Below, piece after piece: positions 50,616 through 59,381 of a stretch of 64,000 nt of DNA. The notes under the pieces are model-generated. The model was not told the origin of the DNA and did no database searches. It saw only the letters and a program-made list of their open reading frames with translations. The stretch is taken from the NCBI GenBank assembly GCA_022510905.1, contig JAFLSN010000006.1, positions 1-64,000 of the forward strand. Direction: 5' to 3'. Position numbers and translations under genes: made by a program. Positions within the stretch are counted from its first letter, which is position 1; each line of letters starts with the position of its first letter. The stretch is from Treponema sp. (GTDB lineage: Bacteria; Spirochaetota; Spirochaetia; Treponematales; Treponemataceae).

Positions 50616-52141
50616 CAGAGCACCACCTTTACGGAATCCGCCATGTCAGCAGGACATTCCGTTTTGTAATATTCATCGAGCGTGGGGACTGCCTCCCTGA
50701 GCCGTGCCACCAGCGCTTCGCGGTTTCGGTACAGCGCCTCCTGCCCGGGGGTCAGCGTGCATATCGGGGCAAGGTCCGAGAGCAGCGTTTCGAGACTGAA
50801 TGTTTTTGGCTCGATGGCCGTGAGCGCAAGAAGCTTTTTGTACGATGTCGGAGCAGGCGATTCCTCCGGGAGCCACAGCGGTTCCTCGTTGCGTTCTCCG
50901 GGCCGCGCCCCTATGAACGTGACATCGACATCCTTTGAAGGCTCAAGTCCGCTGAACCTGATGAGCTGCTCCGCCAGGTCAACAATCTTTATCGGCTCCC
51001 CCATGTCAAGCAGGTATGACTGCCCGTTTTCGCCCACGCCGCCCGTCTGCAGCACAAGCGAACATGCCTCCGGAATGGTCATGAAATAGCGCTCCATCTG
51101 CGGGCTTGTGACCGTTACTGGGCCGCCGTTCTGGATCTGCTCCATAAAAAGCGGGAGGATTGAGCCTCGCGAGCCAAGCACGTTTCCGAACCGCACAAAC
51201 ATGAAGCGTTGCCCGTGGTGCGTTTTTTTCGCGGCAGAAAGAATCATCTTTTCGCACAGCATTTTGCTTACACCGTAAACGCTCACAGGTGCCACAGCCT
51301 TGTCGGTGGAGATGAGCACAAAGCGCTCCACCGTGCAGTCAAGCGCCGCATCGAGCAGGTTCCGGGTTCCGAACACGTTGTTTTCAATGGCGGCCACAGG
51401 ATTTTCTTCCATCATGGGAACATGCTTGTAGGCCGCGCAGTGGAAGATAACATCGGCCTTGGTGCGCGATATGATGTGGTGCACGTAGTTCCTGTCGCGC
51501 ATGTCTCCGATTATGGGCACCACGGACGCTTTTTCGCCCACGCCTTCGTTCTGCAAAAGGTGAAGCTCGCGGTAGATGTTCACGATGGAATTTTCCCCGT
51601 GGCCAAAAAGGTAGAGCCTTTCCGCTCCGCCTGAAAGCAGCTGGCGTGAAAGCTCGCTGCCGATGGAACCGCCTGCGCCCGTTATGAGCACACGTTTTCC
51701 GCGCAGATATGAAAGGCTTTCGTGCAGGGGAATGATGACAGGGTCTCGCCCCAGTATGTCGAGCGGGTCGATGTCGCGGGCCTGCACCAGATGGGCGGTG
51801 CCGTCTACAACCTGGCTGATTGACGGCAAAATCTTTATGCGCATAAAACCGTATGACACCAGCATGCCGTGGATGGCTCGTATCCGCTCCACGCTGGCGC
51901 TGGGCATTGCGATGATTGCCTGGTCAAGCGCGGTTATGTTCAGAACCGCGCCCATGTCGTCTATGGGGCCGAACACAGGAACTGCGTCTATTTTTGTGCC
52001 GATGAGCGCCGGGTCGTCGTCCAGAAACGCGGTGACGGTGCCGAAGATTTTTTTTCGCTGTAAATCCTGGGCAATCATCTGCCCGGCAAATCCAGCCCCC
52101 ACAATGTAGAGCCTGGCCCCTTGTTTTTTCATGTTCCTCAT
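50615..52141 (-). CDS. CapD/FlaA1-type nucleotide-sugar 4,6-dehydratase
   Basis: This protein of about 508 residues has two Rossmann domains. The first, RLYIVGAGFAGQMIAQDL, belongs to the CoA-binding-like N-terminal domain of the PglF/WbpM/CapD group. The second, RVLITGAGGSIGSELSRQLL, is the catalytic SDR domain with DVIFHCAAYKHVPMMEENP, the VYGVSK catalytic segment and RFGNVLGSRGS. The four membrane helices found in many PglF/WbpM proteins are absent, so this is a soluble form. ATG 52141 is used; ATG 52132 is an alternative. The aminotransferase downstream is the expected next step. Confidence 0.9.
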   Translation of the reverse strand: MRNMKKQGARLYIVGAGFAGQMIAQDLQRKKIFGTVTAFLDDDPALIGTKIDAVPVFGPIDDMGAVLNITALDQAIIAMPSASVERIRAIHGMLVSYGFMRIKILPSISQVVDGTAHLVQARDIDPLDILGRDPVIIPLHESLSYLRGKRVLITGAGGSIGSELSRQLLSGGAERLYLFGHGENSIVNIYRELHLLQNEGVGEKASVVPIIGDMRDRNYVHHIISRTKADVIFHCAAYKHVPMMEENPVAAIENNVFGTRNLLDAALDCTVERFVLISTDKAVAPVSVYGVSKMLCEKMILSAAKKTHHGQRFMFVRFGNVLGSRGSILPLFMEQIQNGGPVTVTSPQMERYFMTIPEACSLVLQTGGVGENGQSYLLDMGEPIKIVDLAEQLIRFSGLEPSKDVDVTFIGARPGERNEEPLWLPEESPAPTSYKKLLALTAIEPKTFSLETLLSDLAPICTLTPGQEALYRNREALVARLREAVPTLDEYYKTECPADMADSVKVVL

Positions 52142-52156
52142 ATTCCCACGGCTGGT

Positions 52157-52185
52157 ATGATAGCACAAGTGCGCGGTTTCTACAA
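52157..52185 (-). promoter_or_regulatory. Promoter of the dehydratase-aminotransferase-xdh-like run
   Basis: TTGTAG (52180-52185, minus strand) and TATCAT (52157-52162) are spaced by 17 nt, 15 nt before ATG 52141. Confidence 0.6.
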
Positions 52186-52267
52186 GTTAAACGTGGAGCG
52201 CGCGTTTCTTTTGTTTAAAGGCCGCTGCCTTTCTATGCAGGGCCGGATCTGGCCTTTCCCCGGGAGC

Positions 52268-52296
52268 TTCCACAAAATGTGCAATTCCGCTATACT
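52268..52296 (+). promoter_or_regulatory. Promoter of the RlmI-like gene
   Basis: TTCCAC (52268-52273) and a perfect TATACT (52291-52296) are spaced by 17 nt. The -10 box ends 6 nt before the ATG, so the transcript should be leaderless. Confidence 0.65.
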
Positions 52297-52302
52297 TTCG
52301 GC

Positions 52303-53592
52303 ATGAATGGATTTCCCCGAGTGCTTTTAAAAGCAAGAGAAGAAAAAGAAATCGCCCAAGGATTTCCATGGGTGTATGAAAACGAAATCGATGCGGTAAA
52401 ATATGTGGCCCATGACGGGAGCGGCGTAAAGACCGTGGCCCTTTCCGAAGTTCCTGTCGCAGACGGCACGCTGGTTGAGGTGTACGCGCGGAGCGGAACA
52501 TTCCTTGGAACAGGTGTGCTGAACCGTGCCTCGAAAATCGCGGTGCGCCTTGTCGGGGCGGTTCATGCCGATGTCATAATGGAAGACGTGTCGGCGTATT
52601 GGTCAAAAAAAGTGCGGGACGCGGTGAACGTGCGCCGTCTCCAGTTTTCCGACACCGAAAGCTGCCGGCTCATTTTTGGCGAGTCCGACGGAATTCCAGG
52701 CTTTATAGCGGAACGCTACGTTGAATACCAGAGCGGCAACGTTTACCTTGTGGTGCAGTTTCTTGCGTGTGCCTGCGAAGTGTTCAGGAAAGAGCTGCTG
52801 GGTGCGCTCAAAGCCGCATGCCGTCCCTTTGGCGTGTACGAGCGGAGCGATGCCGCGGTGCGCGAGAAAGAAGGGCTCTCCAAAACCGCAGGATGGATTG
52901 GCCCCGAGCGGAATGACGTGATTATCATCGAAGAAAACGGACTTAAGCTGTGCGTGGACATAGCTCGCGGACAAAAGACCGGCTACTTCCTTGACCAGAA
53001 ATACAACAGGCTGGAGCTGAGGCGGTTTTGCCATGGAAAGCGTGTGCTCGATGCGTTTAGCCATACAGGTTCGTTCGGTCTCAACGCTGCTGCGGGAGGC
53101 GCCCGCGAAGTTGTGTGCGTCGAAAGCTCCGAGGAAGCTGTGGCGCAGATTAGGCAGAACTGCGCGCTGAACCATGTGCGGGAAACTCTTTCGGTGCGCT
53201 GTTCCGACGTTTTCGATGTGCTGAAAGAATACGAAGCGAACGGTGAAAAATTCGATGTGATTGTGCTCGATCCTCCGGCGTTCACAAAAAGCGCAAAGCA
53301 GGTCCAAAAAGCCTATGGCGGCTACAAGGAAATAAACCTGCGTGCAATGCGTCTTTTAAATGAAGGTGGAATACTTGTCACCTGCTCGTGCTCGTATTTT
53401 TTTGATGCGAACACATTCTATTCGATGCTCATGCATGCCGCGATGGACAGCCACTGCCGTGTGCAGGTGCTGCAGAAACGCGGAGCCGCCCCAGACCATC
53501 CTGTGCTGCTCGGCTATCCCCAGAGTGAATACCTGTGCTGCGCCGTGTGCCGCGTCACCGGCAGGCTTCCGACTGATAAACGTACATCATGA
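52303..53592 (+). CDS. RlmI-like 23S rRNA (cytosine-C5) methyltransferase
   Basis: This 429-residue protein has an N-terminal PUA domain (FPWVYENEIDAV and the following strands). A linking EEHRE-like domain (ESDGIPGFIAERY) comes next, then a class I S-adenosylmethionine methyltransferase domain. Motif I is in VLDAFSHTGSFGLNAAAGGA, and motif IV is VLDPPAFTKS. The late CSCSYFF provides a Cys near the active site. RlmI methylates C1962 of 23S rRNA in E. coli, and related proteins have similar targets. It overlaps miaA by 4 nt, giving an RNA-modification operon. Confidence 0.87.
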   Translation: MNGFPRVLLKAREEKEIAQGFPWVYENEIDAVKYVAHDGSGVKTVALSEVPVADGTLVEVYARSGTFLGTGVLNRASKIAVRLVGAVHADVIMEDVSAYWSKKVRDAVNVRRLQFSDTESCRLIFGESDGIPGFIAERYVEYQSGNVYLVVQFLACACEVFRKELLGALKAACRPFGVYERSDAAVREKEGLSKTAGWIGPERNDVIIIEENGLKLCVDIARGQKTGYFLDQKYNRLELRRFCHGKRVLDAFSHTGSFGLNAAAGGAREVVCVESSEEAVAQIRQNCALNHVRETLSVRCSDVFDVLKEYEANGEKFDVIVLDPPAFTKSAKQVQKAYGGYKEINLRAMRLLNEGGILVTCSCSYFFDANTFYSMLMHAAMDSHCRVQVLQKRGAAPDHPVLLGYPQSEYLCCAVCRVTGRLPTDKRTS

Positions 53593-54587
53593 GTTCCACA
53601 TCCGGGGCTCCATGCGCAAACTGCGTGGTGCTTGCAGGCCCGACCGCCGTTGGAAAAACCGCGCTGGGCGTTCTGCTTGCCGCGCACTTTGGCTGGGAAA
53701 TCATTTCAGCGGACAGCAGGCAGGTTTACCGCGGGCTCGACATCGGGAGCGGAAAGGATCTTTCAGACTACACCGTGTCCGTTTGCGACGCGGCGGGAAA
53801 TTCCCGCACAATGACCATTCCATTCCACTTGATAGACATCACCACGCTCGACACCGAATACAACGTGTTCGACTACCAGCGCGATTTCTACGCTGAATTT
53901 CGCTCGGCGCGGAACAGGGCCATGGTTCCGTTTGTCGTGGGCGGCACAGGCATGTACCTTGATGCCGTGATTCGTGGATACGACTTTGTTCCGGTCCCAC
54001 GGAACCCCGGGCTGAGGGCATCGTTTGCGCAGACACCGCTTGAAGAGCTTGGGCAAAAGCTCCTTTCGCTAAGGCCCAACCTCCACAATAAAAGCGATCT
54101 CCTTCTGCGCGACAGGGTGGAGAGGGCGCTTGAAATAGAGCTGTTCATGCGGAGCGAAGATTGCAGGAAAGCCCGTGAGCGCTCGGAGCCGCGTCCTGAC
54201 ATAAGGCCGCTCGTGCTCTACACCACGCTTCCAAGGCCGGTGCTCCGTAAGCGCATTGCAGACCGCCTGCATGAACGGCTCGGACAGGGCCTTGTGCACG
54301 AGGTGGAAGCCCTGCACGCGCAGGGATACAGCTGGAAACGTCTTGAGCAGCTTGGCCTTGAATACCGTTTTGTGAGTGAATGGCTTGAAGGAAAAATCGA
54401 AAGCATGGCCGCCATGGAAGAACGGCTGTACCATGCTATTTGCCAGTTTGCAAAGCGCCAGGAAACATGGTTTCGGGGCATGCAAAAAAAAGGCGTTCCT
54501 CTGCATCCACTTCCCGCCGTGGAAGACAAGGAAGTACGCTTTGAGGCCGCCGTTTCGGTGGTGCAGCGTTTTGTGCCGGGCCTTTAG
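53589..54587 (+). CDS. miaA: tRNA dimethylallyltransferase
   Basis: This 332-residue enzyme adds a dimethylallyl group to A37 of tRNAs reading UNN codons. The P-loop is GPTAVGKTALG (about 18-28), followed by IISADSRQVYRGLDIGSGK and IPFHLID. PFVVGGTGMYLDAVIRGYDF is typical. A short insertion sits around residues 60-75. The gene is convergent with the next small gene, and the two overlap by 4 nt at their stops. Confidence 0.94.
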   Translation: MSSTSGAPCANCVVLAGPTAVGKTALGVLLAAHFGWEIISADSRQVYRGLDIGSGKDLSDYTVSVCDAAGNSRTMTIPFHLIDITTLDTEYNVFDYQRDFYAEFRSARNRAMVPFVVGGTGMYLDAVIRGYDFVPVPRNPGLRASFAQTPLEELGQKLLSLRPNLHNKSDLLLRDRVERALEIELFMRSEDCRKARERSEPRPDIRPLVLYTTLPRPVLRKRIADRLHERLGQGLVHEVEALHAQGYSWKRLEQLGLEYRFVSEWLEGKIESMAAMEERLYHAICQFAKRQETWFRGMQKKGVPLHPLPAVEDKEVRFEAAVSVVQRFVPGL

Positions 54588-54805
54588 GCGTTCGCGGCCA
54601 TCAGCTCCGTGGGCTCCGCTATTTTGGTCAGATATCCGGTCCTTATGCAGCTTTCAAACAGGGCCTTTGAGATAAAATCGGTTGTAATGTCGTTATAGCC
54701 GTCCTGGTCGCGGACTATGCGTACCACGTAGCCGTCTTCGGTTTCCTTGATGATTGTCATATAGTCATTTGAGGTGCCAATGCTTTTTAGTGTGTATGTT
54801 CCCAT
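54584..54805 (-). CDS. Small protein of unknown function
   Basis: This 73-residue protein begins MGTYTLKSIGTSNDYMTI, has a beta-rich middle with EDGYVVRIVRDQDGYNDI and ends with a helix and TELMAANA. There is no signal peptide. I know of no function; it looks like a small soluble conserved protein. The start is supported by AAGGAG 8 nt upstream. Its leader contains a hairpin ACGGAG/CTCCGT (54839-54856) followed after a few bases by a T-run (TTTTTTT), which may attenuate transcription. Confidence 0.7.
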   Translation of the reverse strand: MGTYTLKSIGTSNDYMTIIKETEDGYVVRIVRDQDGYNDITTDFISKALFESCIRTGYLTKIAEPTELMAANA

Positions 54806-54931
54806 GGTTCGTTCTCCTTGTAAAAAAACTCGGGTACACGGAGTAGGGGCTCCGTTATATATAATTTCGGAATTCGGGGAACGCGGTTTAACACTTTTTT
54901 GGGGAAGCGGAGCGGGCTTTAGGGAGTAAAC

Positions 54932-55693
54932 ATGGTTTTTGCCGATGCTCACGTTCATCTTGCCATGTGCGGACGGGGCGCATTCTGCCAGGGCCATAAT
55001 TTTGTGCAGTGCACGTGCGCCCACAGCGTTGCCGAATGGCAGGCCCAGGAGTCCATTTCACAGGCCGAAACAGCCCGCGATGGCGGTCTGGAAGTATTCT
55101 CCGCCTTCGGCATACACCCCCAGAGCCCGCTCGTGGAAAACGCCGCGTTCCTTGACTCTCTGCTCGCGCAGAAAAAAGTTTGCGCCATAGGTGAATGCGG
55201 ATTTGACTTTTACACCCCGGATTTCCGCCGGAACCGTCTTGCGCAGGAACAGGCATGGGCCGTGCAGCTGGAGCTTTCCCGGCGGTTTGGCGTGCCGGTC
55301 GTGGTGCATAACCGCAAGGCGCTTGATTTGATGTTTCGAGACGCGGCGGTGCTCAAAACGCTTCCTGCCGTGGTGTTCCATTCGTTTTCTTTTGGCCCGA
55401 ACGAAGCCCGCTCTCTGCTTTCGCACGGGATAAACGCTTTTTTTTCGTTCGGAAAACCTCTGCTGAACGGAAGCCGAAAGGCCCGCGCATGTGTCGCAAG
55501 CCTGGAACTTTCCCGCCTCCTCCTTGAAACCGACGCCCCCTACCAGAGCTTGAGGTGCGAGGCGCGCACCGAGCCGGAGGACATAATCGCCGTCTATGCA
55601 GAAGCCGCCTCCATTCGCAATATGCAGCCTGGTCTTCTTGCGGGCGCGCTTGAGCGTACATTCCGCAGCGTGTTCACTCCGCGCAAGGACTGA
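54932..55693 (+). CDS. TatD-family metal-dependent deoxyribonuclease
   Basis: This 253-residue TIM-barrel hydrolase has the first metal motif HVH at 7-9 (FADAHVHLA). A Glu metal ligand lies in CAIGECGFDFYTPDF, and later His ligands are in VVVHNRKALDL and VVFHSFSFG. The final Asp is in LLLETDAPYQSLR. TatD enzymes act as 3' exonucleases or DNA/RNA repair nucleases. It is shorter and more divergent than E. coli TatD. A long repeat array begins about 190 nt after its stop. Confidence 0.85.
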   Translation: MVFADAHVHLAMCGRGAFCQGHNFVQCTCAHSVAEWQAQESISQAETARDGGLEVFSAFGIHPQSPLVENAAFLDSLLAQKKVCAIGECGFDFYTPDFRRNRLAQEQAWAVQLELSRRFGVPVVVHNRKALDLMFRDAAVLKTLPAVVFHSFSFGPNEARSLLSHGINAFFSFGKPLLNGSRKARACVASLELSRLLLETDAPYQSLRCEARTEPEDIIAVYAEAASIRNMQPGLLAGALERTFRSVFTPRKD

Positions 55694-55879
55694 ACGGCCT
55701 GCCGAACAGCTTTTATGAGGGAATGCGGATTTTTTCGCGTGGCCCGGCGCCTGTTTTCGCTTTATGAGGCCGCTGTTTTGGTTTTAAGCGCAACAAGGTA
55801 CGGAATCAACTAACCCAGACGCAAAGGCACGGCTTCAGGCACGTGCGGTGTTTTGTCACACGTTGCGATTGACGTTTTG

Positions 55880-57335
55880 TCCTTCGCGGCTTGCCTGGGG
55901 CGTTTCCGGGCTTCAAAAGTTCCTTCGCTGTTTCCCCGGGCGTTTCCGGCCTCCAAAAGCTCCTTCGCGGCTTTCCCTGAGCGTTTCCGGCCTCCAAAAG
56001 CTCCTTCGCGGCTTTCCCGGGGCGTTTCCAGCTCCCAAAAGCTCCTTCGCTGCTTCCCCGGAGTGTTTCCGGCCCTCAAAACTTCCTTCGCGGCTTTCCC
56101 GGGGCGTTTCCGGGCTTTGAAAGCTCCTTCGCGGGTTTCCCCGGAGTATTTCCGGGCTTTGAAAGTTCCTTCGCTGTTTTCTCGGGGCGCTTTCGGCTTT
56201 CAAAAGTTCCTTCGCTGCTTCCCCGGAGCGTTTCCGTCCTCCAAAAGTTCCTTCGCGGGCTTCCCCGGGGCGTTTCCGTGCTTTGAAAGTTCCTTCACTG
56301 CTTTCCCGGGGCGTTTCCAGCCTTCAAAGGTTCCTTCGCGGCTTCCCCGGGGCGTTTCCGGCCCTCAAAAGTTCCTTCACGGGCTTCCCCGGGGCGTTTC
56401 CGGCTTTCAAAAGTTCCTTCGCGGGTTTCCCCGGGGCGTTTCCGGCTTTCAAAAGTTCCTTCGCGGGTTTCCCCGGAGTATTTCCGGCCTCCAAAAGCTC
56501 CTTCGCGGCTTCCCCCGGGGCATTTTTGGCCCTCAAAAGCTCCTTCGCGGCTTCCCCGGGGCGTTTCCGGCTTTCAAAAGTTCCTTCGCGGGTTTCCCCG
56601 GAGTATTTCCGGCCTCCAAAAGCTCCTTCGCGGTTTCCCCGGGGCGTTTCCGTGCTTCAAAACTTCCTTCACGGCTTCCCCGGAGCGTTTCCGGCCTCCA
56701 AAAGCTCCTTCGTTGCTTCCCCGGGGCGTTTCCGGCCCTCAAAAGTTCCTTCGCGGCTTTCCCGGGGCGTTTCCGTCCTCCAAAAGTTCCTTCGCTGCTT
56801 CTCCGGGGCTTTCCGTCCTCCAAAAGTTCCTTCGCTGCTTCCCCGGAGCGTTTCCGGCCTCCAAAAGTTCCTTCGCGGGCTTTCCCGGAGCGTTTCCGGC
56901 CCTCAAAAGCTCCTTCGCTGCTTGCCCGGGGCGTTTCCAGCTTCCAAAAGTTCCTTCACTGTTTTCCCGGAGCGTTTTTGGCCTTCAAAAGTTCCTTCGC
57001 GACTTTCCCGGGGTGTTTCCGGCTTTCAAAAGTTCCTTCGCGGCTTTCCCGGGGCGTTTCCGGCCTCCAAAAGCTCCTTCGCTGCTTTCCAGGGGCGTTT
57101 TTGGCCTTCAAAAGTTCCTTCGCGGCTTCCCCGGGGCGTTTCCGGCTTTCAAAAGTTCCTTCGCGGGTTTCCCCGGAGTATTTCCGGCCTTCAAAAGTTC
57201 CTTCACTGTTTTCCCGGGACGTTTTCGGCCCTCAAAACTTCCTTCTCTGTTTCCCCGAGGCGTTTCCGGCCTTCAAAAGTTCCTTCGTTGCTTCCCCCGG
57301 GCGTTTTTGGCCTTCAAAAGTTCCTTCGCTTTTGC
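55880..57335. repeat. 41-nt tandem repeat array A, about 35 copies
   Basis: About 35 units of 41 nt (occasionally 40 or 42) follow one another. Using the word TCCTTC as a mark, early positions are 55921, 55961, 56002, 56043, 56084, 56125, 56167 and 56208; the last is 57322. Each unit combines TTTCCCCGGGGCGTTTCCGG (with a CCCCGGGG dyad) and a second half close to CTTCAAAAGTTCCTTCGCGG. Units differ by scattered substitutions. The unit has almost no stop codons on either strand and 41 is not divisible by three, so the same peptides appear in all frames. The array separates tatD from the second signal peptidase gene. Confidence 0.93.
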
Positions 57336-57442
57336 GCGGATAAACGCGGCGGGCATTGCGCGGGGCCGCACGGTGTCTTAAATTCCTGCGTAAATCAGGG
57401 GTTGCCGCAGCATGCTCTATGGTATCTTTTTTCAAAGTGCGA

Positions 57443-57448
57443 TATACT
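57443..57448 (+). promoter_or_regulatory. -10 box of the long signal peptidase gene
   Basis: A perfect TATACT ends 7 nt before ATG 57456, with no ribosome-binding site. The -35 is weak (TGGTAT at 57420-57425). Confidence 0.5.
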
Positions 57449-57455
57449 GTGCGGC

Positions 57456-59378
57456 ATGAAAACATTCCGTTTGTGCATTGCTGCAAGTGTGGCGCTCTCT
57501 GCGCTGTTTTCTGTGCTGCAGCTCTCGTTCCATGGCGACATTTCCCTGCTGGCTTTTCCTGCGGCCGCGCTGTTCACGTCGGCGCTTGCCGCGGTCACGC
57601 AGGTGCTGCTGCTCAAAAAAGGCCGTATCGCCTGCGTGGGGGTCGCGCGCCGCTTGTTCCAGTATGAGCCTTTTGTGTTTTTGACCGCATTCGTGCTTCG
57701 GCGTGCGGGCGGGTTCGGGACTCCCTTTGCGCTCGACTTTGTTTCGGTGCTGGTGTGGGTGGCGCTGCTTGTGCTTTCGTTCGTGTGCCAGCATTTCCTG
57801 AATGAAAAGCGGGTCTATGCGCTTTCTCCAGAATGGAAGGCGGAGCATGAAAAAAATCCTCCGCGCCCCCGGACGGGCATGGGCCGCGTGATGTTCGAGA
57901 TACTCGAATGGGTTGACGCGCTCATACAGGCCGTGTTCACGATTGTCATAGTCAACATCTTCCTTTTCCAGCTGTACGAGATTCCGTCTGAATCGATGGT
58001 GCCAACGTTTCTGGTCAAAGACCGTGTGGCGGTCTTCAAGACGCTCGCGGGGCCGCGCTTTCCGCTTAGCCGCGTTGGGCTTCCATATTTGCAGCGCTAC
58101 AAGCGTGGCGACATAGTGGTGTTCCGCAATCCGCATTACAGCAGCGACCGCAGGAGCGAGGTAAAGACATTTGTGTCGCAGTTCGTTTACATGCTCACGC
58201 TCACGCTGGTAAAAACAAACACCGACGAAAACGGCGAGCTAAAATCCGACCCGCTTGTAAAGCGCATCGTGGGCCTTCCGGGGGAACAGCTCATCCTCAT
58301 GGACGGCACGCTCTATGCACGCACCGAGGACAGCGCCGGTTTTGCGCCGGTTTCCGGTGACGGCGGCTGGGCCATGTGGAACGCCGCAGGCAGCGCCGGT
58401 TTGTACGGCGAAAGCGGTGGGTATGCCACTGGCCGTCCTGTCCTTAAAATCGAAAAGCTCCCCATCTCGTCGATCTATGCCTCCCAGATCCAGAACATAG
58501 GAAAAGATTCTTCCCGGTGGCGGTACACGCTTTCCGAGGCTCTGGAAATTGAGGACATGCTGTACCGCAACACGTTGCAGGTTGAATCCGAGCGGCGCGG
58601 GCTTGACCTGGTTTCCGCGGCGCTTGAATGCAGGGCGCTTTCCGAAGAGTTCTCGCGCTATGCGTCGGGAGGTTCCGCCACGGATGCTGCGGTCGAAGGG
58701 CTTTTTGACAAAAACGCCCTGTTTGAATACAACCTGTTCAATTCCGTGAACAGCACCACTGTAACGCTCATGACCGCCGCAGGAGGCTCTTCCTGGTTCA
58801 CCCATTTTCTTACAGACTGGATTGATGCCGTGGACGGCGGCGTTTCAGGGCTTTCGCTGCTTTCGGAGGAAGGGGCTGTAACCGGGCCGCATCTTGTGGG
58901 GGGAGACCTCTACACCGACAGCCTGTTCCGGCTGAACGTGATGGTCAAGCTCGTGTTCGGGCGGCTGGTTCTGAACACCGCGCGCCTAACCTACGAGAAT
59001 GTCGGGGCAGGGCAGTGGCAGCATGACAGCTTCCGTGCGGAGCAGTTTGAAAAAGCCCGCCTGCTCAACGAATACCTTATGCGCATGGATCAGCGCAACA
59101 TGGGCCTGTTCCCGCCGAACGGGGCGGACGGAAAAGCCCGGTACATCGCCGCCGGCAGCTACTTCATGATGGGCGACAATCGCTACAATTCAACCGATAT
59201 GCGCCACAGCTATGACGCTTCGCTTGTGCCCCTGTATGAAAAAGACCCTTATTCTGCCATGTATTTCAGCAATCTGGAGCCGCAGGCGGTGCCGCGCTCG
59301 CGGATGCTTGGAAAGGCCGTGTTCCGGTTCTGGCCGTTTGACCGTGCGGGATTCCCCGGGGCGGAGGTGCGCCGCTAG
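57456..59378 (+). CDS. lepB: Signal peptidase I, unusually long form
   Basis: This 640-residue membrane protease removes signal peptides. Four hydrophobic segments lie in the first 175 residues (about 8-50, 68-85, 95-115 and 155-175). Box B PSESMVPT has the nucleophile Ser180, and box D LVKRIVGLPGEQ has the general base Lys269. Box E GDNRYNSTDMRH comes near the end. Between boxes D and E there is an insertion of about 300 residues that other bacterial enzymes lack, with an extracytoplasmic, mixed-fold appearance. The frame is open through the upstream array, but the ATG just after a -10 box gives a normal membrane N-terminus. It is the likely active enzyme, as the other homologue lacks the Lys. 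Confidence 0.88.
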   Translation: MKTFRLCIAASVALSALFSVLQLSFHGDISLLAFPAAALFTSALAAVTQVLLLKKGRIACVGVARRLFQYEPFVFLTAFVLRRAGGFGTPFALDFVSVLVWVALLVLSFVCQHFLNEKRVYALSPEWKAEHEKNPPRPRTGMGRVMFEILEWVDALIQAVFTIVIVNIFLFQLYEIPSESMVPTFLVKDRVAVFKTLAGPRFPLSRVGLPYLQRYKRGDIVVFRNPHYSSDRRSEVKTFVSQFVYMLTLTLVKTNTDENGELKSDPLVKRIVGLPGEQLILMDGTLYARTEDSAGFAPVSGDGGWAMWNAAGSAGLYGESGGYATGRPVLKIEKLPISSIYASQIQNIGKDSSRWRYTLSEALEIEDMLYRNTLQVESERRGLDLVSAALECRALSEEFSRYASGGSATDAAVEGLFDKNALFEYNLFNSVNSTTVTLMTAAGGSSWFTHFLTDWIDAVDGGVSGLSLLSEEGAVTGPHLVGGDLYTDSLFRLNVMVKLVFGRLVLNTARLTYENVGAGQWQHDSFRAEQFEKARLLNEYLMRMDQRNMGLFPPNGADGKARYIAAGSYFMMGDNRYNSTDMRHSYDASLVPLYEKDPYSAMYFSNLEPQAVPRSRMLGKAVFRFWPFDRAGFPGAEVRR

Positions 59379-59381
59379 CCG

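Noticed and set aside
55853..57343. A 496-codon plus-strand open frame across array A, and the in-frame extension of the signal peptidase to 1031 codons
   Set aside because: It consists only of 41-nt repeats read in rotating frames, equivalent peptides occur in the other frames and on the minus strand, and there is no credible start signal. The signal peptidase has its own ATG just after a -10 box.
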